From positions 1,302,001 through 1,366,000 of the forward strand of contig VNWV01000005.1 in NCBI GenBank assembly GCA_009801085.1: 64,000 nucleotides of DNA, written 5' to 3'. Positions 60,501-64,000 of the stretch are shown in pieces. Origin of the DNA: Lasiodiplodia sp. COLG20. Taxonomy: Eukaryota > Ascomycota > Dothideomycetes > Botryosphaeriales > Botryosphaeriaceae. The notes below the pieces were generated by a model, which searched no databases, was not told the DNA's origin, and saw only the letters and a list, made by a program, of their open reading frames with translations. Position 1 is the stretch's first letter; the number at the start of each line of letters is the position of its first letter. A program made the translations under genes and the position numbers.

Positions 60501-61558
60501 ATCTTTCTTATAGCGACGGTCTTTTTCTTTTTAAAATAAAAGACTATTACGTTTAGTACTATTTAGATCTATAGATTCGCTAGAACTTATTATATTTCTG
60601 ATTTAAATATTAGTTATAGAGCGAATAAATCGGGTTATTTTTCTACGTTGGTTATATAGTTGGGTATCGAGTTAAATAGCGATACGAACTATCTTCTAGT
60701 AGAAGTCGAGTAGTTTAGTTCTAGCGAATTCGTTTTTAATATAGTCTTTTAGTTTCTCGTAGTATAGTATTTTAAGAACGTTATCGGACTATTATAGTCG
60801 TAAGATATAGAGTTAAAACTAAGTTATATATATTACTATAGATCTAGTTTATTTAAGTATCTAAATTTAATATATCGTATTCTAGTATTAGTTCTTATTC
60901 TTAAACGTTTTTTAAAAAGTTTTAGTAAAGTTACTATAGCTATAGAAAAGTCGTATAGTTTTCTCGTACTAGTCTATTTTTTTAAAGTCGTTCTAGTATA
61001 GTTTAAACTACTAGACGGTACTTTCGCGGAGATACGATCTAGTAAAAAAGATTTTTTAGATATCGTTCTAGAAAGCTATATCGAATAAGTAAAAATAGAT
61101 ATATAGTTATCGTAGAAATTCGTTTAATTTTTCTTAAATACCGTCGAAAATGTTAGATTTCTTAACTTTAAACTTTAGATTTTATATTTATATAGAAGTA
61201 AGTAGAGTGAAAGTAGCTTTCGTAGTAAGAGATTACTTTTAAGATCTAGTAGTACGATTAATTAAAAAGATCTATTCTTTAATAAAGTATTCTAGTAGAA
61301 CTATAGTATAATTCTCGAAGACGTTAGAAGAAATTTAAAGTCGGCTAACGTCGTAAATTAGAAAGATAATTCCGACGGCGTAGACCTTTAATATAGTTAT
61401 ACGGGTTTTTATATTAGATTTTCTAGAAATTATTAAATAGATATTTTAGAGCTACTTCTCCGCGTTAAAAAGAAAAACGCGGATTATAGTCTAAGTTATT
61501 ATAGTTATCTTTTCTTTGAGAATCTTATCTTTAGTATCTATAAGAGAGATAGTTAAAG
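57571..61558 (-). pseudogene. B2 RNase H, RT, protease and gag, right of B1
   Basis: Right part of B2 polyprotein, collinear with B1 from about 53170 to 57136. Linker and RNase H about 57600-58400, RT about 58450-59600 (Tyr-Leu-Asp-Asp at 58883-58894 intact), protease about 59850-60200, gag about 60350-61500, leader ending at 61558. RIP stops throughout. Confidence 0.85.
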
Positions 61559-61964
61559 TATTACGCTAGAACTAAAATAGAGATAAGATAAAAAGTATAG
61601 ATAGTTATATAACGTTAAAGAGTTTACTATTACTATCTAGAATATTACTAGATATTATACTTAGAGAATAGTAGCTATAATTAGATAAAAAAGATAATAA
61701 GAGAGGTATAAGATAATAATTAAAATTAACTACGAAGGTTCTATCTACTATAAACGAGTGTAATCTATATACTATAATTAGCCGCTAGTTAGCTAGATTA
61801 TAGTATTAATATAAATAGTAGAATAGTTAGTAACTAAGAAAGATCTACTTATAAGTTCGAACTTATTAGTTATCTAAGTAGATTAGATACGTCGAAGCTT
61901 AATATAAGATAATTCGATTCGCCCGTAAGTTCTACTACTTAGTCTATATCTTAATTTCGTAACA
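61559..61964 (-). repeat. Right LTR of B2 (5' LTR)
   Basis: 406 bp, starts tattacgctaga, ends cgtaaca (terminal CA kept); partner of 47943-48348. Confidence 0.9.
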
Positions 61965-61980
61965 TCTAGAGAAAAAACAG

Positions 61981-62396
61981 TATTATAAAATTAGAATACG
62001 GGTTAAACGATATAGTAGAACTTATAGACGAACTAAACTATTCTATACTAAAATCTCGAACGTATCTAATCTATTTAAATAGCTAATAGTCTAATTTTAC
62101 GAAGTAGATCTCTCTTAGCTACTAGCTACTCTATTATCTATACTAATACTATAGTCTAGCTAACTAGTAATTAATTATAGTATATAAAATATACTTACTT
62201 ATAGTAAATAAAACCTTCGTAGTTAATTTTAATTATTATCTTATATCTCTTTTATTATCTTTTCTATCTAACTACGACTACTATTCTCTAAATATAGTAT
62301 CTAATAATATCTTAAATAGTAGTAGTAAACTTTTAACGCGTTATATTTTCTCTAACGTCTCTATCTTTTTCTTTTTTCTTAAGTTCTAGCGTAATA
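61981..62396 (+). repeat. 3' LTR of B5
   Basis: 416 bp, starts tattataaaatt, ends gcgtaata; partner of 41323-41738. Confidence 0.9.
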
Positions 62397-62401
62397 CTAG
62401 C

Positions 62402-62872
62402 GAATAAAACTTTTTTAATAAAAGTAACGATCTAACTTTTTAAAAAGTAGAGATAGTCGTTAAGCTATATAAAAAAGTTCTAGATTTTCTTATAGTTTTT
62501 ATAGTAAAAGTTTAGTTTTAAAATCTTAACTTTAGAGCTTATTTATAGATTTAGCGTATTAACTTATATTTTCGTTATAGATATACTAAAGAGAGTAAAT
62601 TAAACGCTAGCGAGTTAGTTTACTAGTCTCTAGTTCTTCGTCTTTTAGTCGTATAATTTCTATTAAAGTTATTTTAGCTATTCTTAGTTACGTTAGATTA
62701 TATATTATAAATCGACTATAGTTAGCTACGATAGAAACTTTATTAAAATATCTTATATTTCGTCGTTAGCTATTACTATTTATTAGTAATTTCTATACTA
62801 GATTAATATTTTTCTAATTAGTTAATAGTTACGTTAATTATTTTTCTTCTCTTATAAGAATAGTAGTTAAAG
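62402..62872 (-). pseudogene. A4 gag N-terminal region and leader, right of B5
   Basis: Equivalent to A2 from about 25900 to 26363. Ends with the leader (element strand ctttaactactat, 62860-62872) against the 5' LTR. Together with 39290-41322 it makes a collinear gag region. Confidence 0.8.
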
Positions 62873-63664
62873 TATAACGATAGACTTCTTTCGCTAAGCT
62901 TTAAAGTTATTTAATAGATTAAATAAATCGTAAAATTTATTTTAGAGAAATAAAAGAGAAAGAATAATAATTAGATAAGAGAGTATTACGTAATTATATA
63001 ATATATAGTAAGCTAGTTATTTCTAATTAAAGAGTCTCGATTAAAACTTTAAATTAACTACGAAGAATTAAGTATCTAGCTAATAAATATATCTATATAC
63101 TATAGAAAAACTAGTTATAATCTAGTATATTCTTAAGTAAAAATATTACTTAATAATATCGTTAATAAAGAGTATTCTTTAGTTATACTCTTAGTTAAAA
63201 ATATAAATAGATTTTATACGTAACTCGAACGCTTAAAGTATATTTTTAATATTTATTTTTTAGCTTTAACGAATAATTATAATATCGTACTATATTTTAC
63301 TTGTTTTTTTTCTTATCTATTTTTTAACTTTCTATCTATACGCGCTTCTTTAAAACGATTATACGTTTAGATCTTTAATTTTTAGCTTAACTTTATAGTT
63401 CTTTATTTTATAGAGAATTTTCTAGTTCGTACTTTTTTTTAAAGTTATTACGTTCTTATAAACGTTTATTTTATATAGTTTTTAGCTATCGTTTACTAGT
63501 ATTTTTATACGCGTCGTTATCTCGTATCTTCTAAATTTTTATATAAAACTTAAAACCGTATAGCTTCTTCGTTTACGAGGCTTATTAGTTCTTATAGTAA
63601 GTTTTTTCGTACGAGCTTTCTATTCTTAGAGTTATAAAGTTTATATTTTCTAAAGTTTATAATA
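62873..63664 (-). repeat. Right LTR of A4 (5' LTR), 790-bp type
   Basis: 792 bp, starts tataacgatag, ends gtttataata. Carries the 790-type block seen in A2. The right flank agact (63665-63669) is the expected target site; its partner would lie left of the window. Confidence 0.85.
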
Positions 63665-64000
63665 AGACTCTAGTAATTAATCTTACTAGATTTTATTACG
63701 AATTTATTTAAGTTAGTTAAACTCTTAACTAACGTTAAATACGACTCGATTCTAGTTATTATTAATAGATTTATTAAATACGCGTATTATTTACTATATC
63801 TTAAGTTAGTAAACGTAAAAAAACTAGTCTATATATTTTTTAGAATAATTTTAGATAACTATAAATTACTAAAAAAGCTCGTATTAGATAAAGATCGATT
63901 ATTTATATTTTAATTTTAATAAAGTTTTATTTAATAATTTAGAGCTAAGTATAAACTTTCGATAATAGTATATCTTTAAACGAACGAATAGATTAAACGT
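63665..64000 (+). pseudogene. Element A6: family A integrase fragment, plus strand
   Basis: Collinear with A3 integrase from about 36483 to 36818, in plus orientation, and runs off the window. It is the sequence into which A4 was inserted and is therefore older. RIP-saturated. Confidence 0.8.

Larger units (their letters stand above)
47943..61964 (-). mobile_element. Element B2, family B Ty3/gypsy, interrupted by B1
   Basis: LTRs 47943-48348 and 61559-61964, both 406 bp. Exact target duplication tctag (47938-47942 and 61965-61969). Excluding B1 and its duplicate it is 7041 bp. B1 is inserted in the same orientation between the RNase H and integrase regions. RT box Tyr-Leu-Asp-Asp at 58883-58894. 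Strongly RIP-mutated, in sharp contrast to B1 inside it. Confidence 0.94.
41323..62396 (+). mobile_element. Element B5, family B Ty3/gypsy, interrupted by B2 (which holds B1)
   Basis: LTRs 41323-41738 and 61981-62396, both 416 bp. Target duplication ttagc (41318-41322) and ctagc (62397-62401). Excluding B2 and its duplicate it is 7047 bp. B2 is inserted between the antisense gene and the 3' LTR, only 11 bp from that LTR. RT box Tyr-Leu-Asn-Asp at 44389-44400. Inserted in the gag region of A4. Confidence 0.93.

Noticed and set aside
1..64000. tRNA, rRNA, CRISPR arrays, host protein genes
   Set aside because: None recognised. Every segment longer than 300 bp aligns with family A or family B element sequence.

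Overview
The window is about 64 kb of nested LTR retrotransposons with no recognisable host gene. Nearly every copy is saturated with C-to-T and G-to-A transitions of the CpA-to-TpA type. That is the signature of repeat-induced point mutation (RIP), so the source is most likely a filamentous ascomycete (Pezizomycotina), in an AT-rich heterochromatic block. CpA and TpG are almost absent from the old copies, TAG and TAA interrupt every long frame where Gln or Trp stood, and CpG is still common. The species cannot be told from the sequence.

There are two Ty3/gypsy (Metaviridae, chromovirus-type) families. Family B is about 7.0 kb with LTRs of 406-429 bp. Family A is about 8.2-8.4 kb with LTRs of 764-792 bp. 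Both have gag, protease, RT, RNase H, integrase and chromodomain in that order, LTR ends TGTTACG...CGTAACA (or RIP derivatives), a shared leader CTTTRACTACTA next to the 5' LTR, and 5-bp target duplications. Names used here: B1 50590-57565 (-), youngest; B2 47943-61964 (-), split by B1; B5 41323-62396 (+), split by B2; B4 4206-18299 (-), split by B3 10665-17709 (+); A3 30907-39146 (+), complete; A2 18707-27153 (-), two full LTRs but mismatched flanks; A1 3170-4205 + 18305-18706 (-), broken; A5 27154-30906 + 39152-39289 (-), deleted; A0/A4 1-3169 + 39290-41322 + 62402-63664 (-), probably one outer element; A6 63665-64000 (+), the outermost target. The deepest nest is A6 > A0/A4 > B5 > B2 > B1.

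The most interesting signal is a second gene on the strand opposite gag-pol, between the integrase/chromodomain and the 3' LTR, in all eight copies that keep this region (A1, A2, A3, B1-B5). It has two exons. Exon 1 carries six Cys codons (or the Tyr codons RIP makes from them) spaced like a fungal Zn(II)2Cys6 cluster. A phase-1 intron of 44-53 nt follows (GTAAGT or GTACGT donor, CTAAC/CTGAC branch site, AG acceptor). Exon 2 encodes a basic coiled-coil-like protein. Exon lengths are exactly conserved (208+545 nt in B2-B5; 247+437 in A3; 253+437 in A2; 199+458 in B1). Nearly all in-frame stops are TAA/TAG, as expected from CAA/CAG. The frame is open only if the intron is removed from the antisense transcript, and an antisense intron is not lost during retrotransposition of the sense RNA.

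B1 is also notable because its RIP is strongly one-sided: plus-strand CpA is nearly gone while TpG remains. This leaves its gag-pol and antisense gene readable enough to serve as a guide to the decayed copies.
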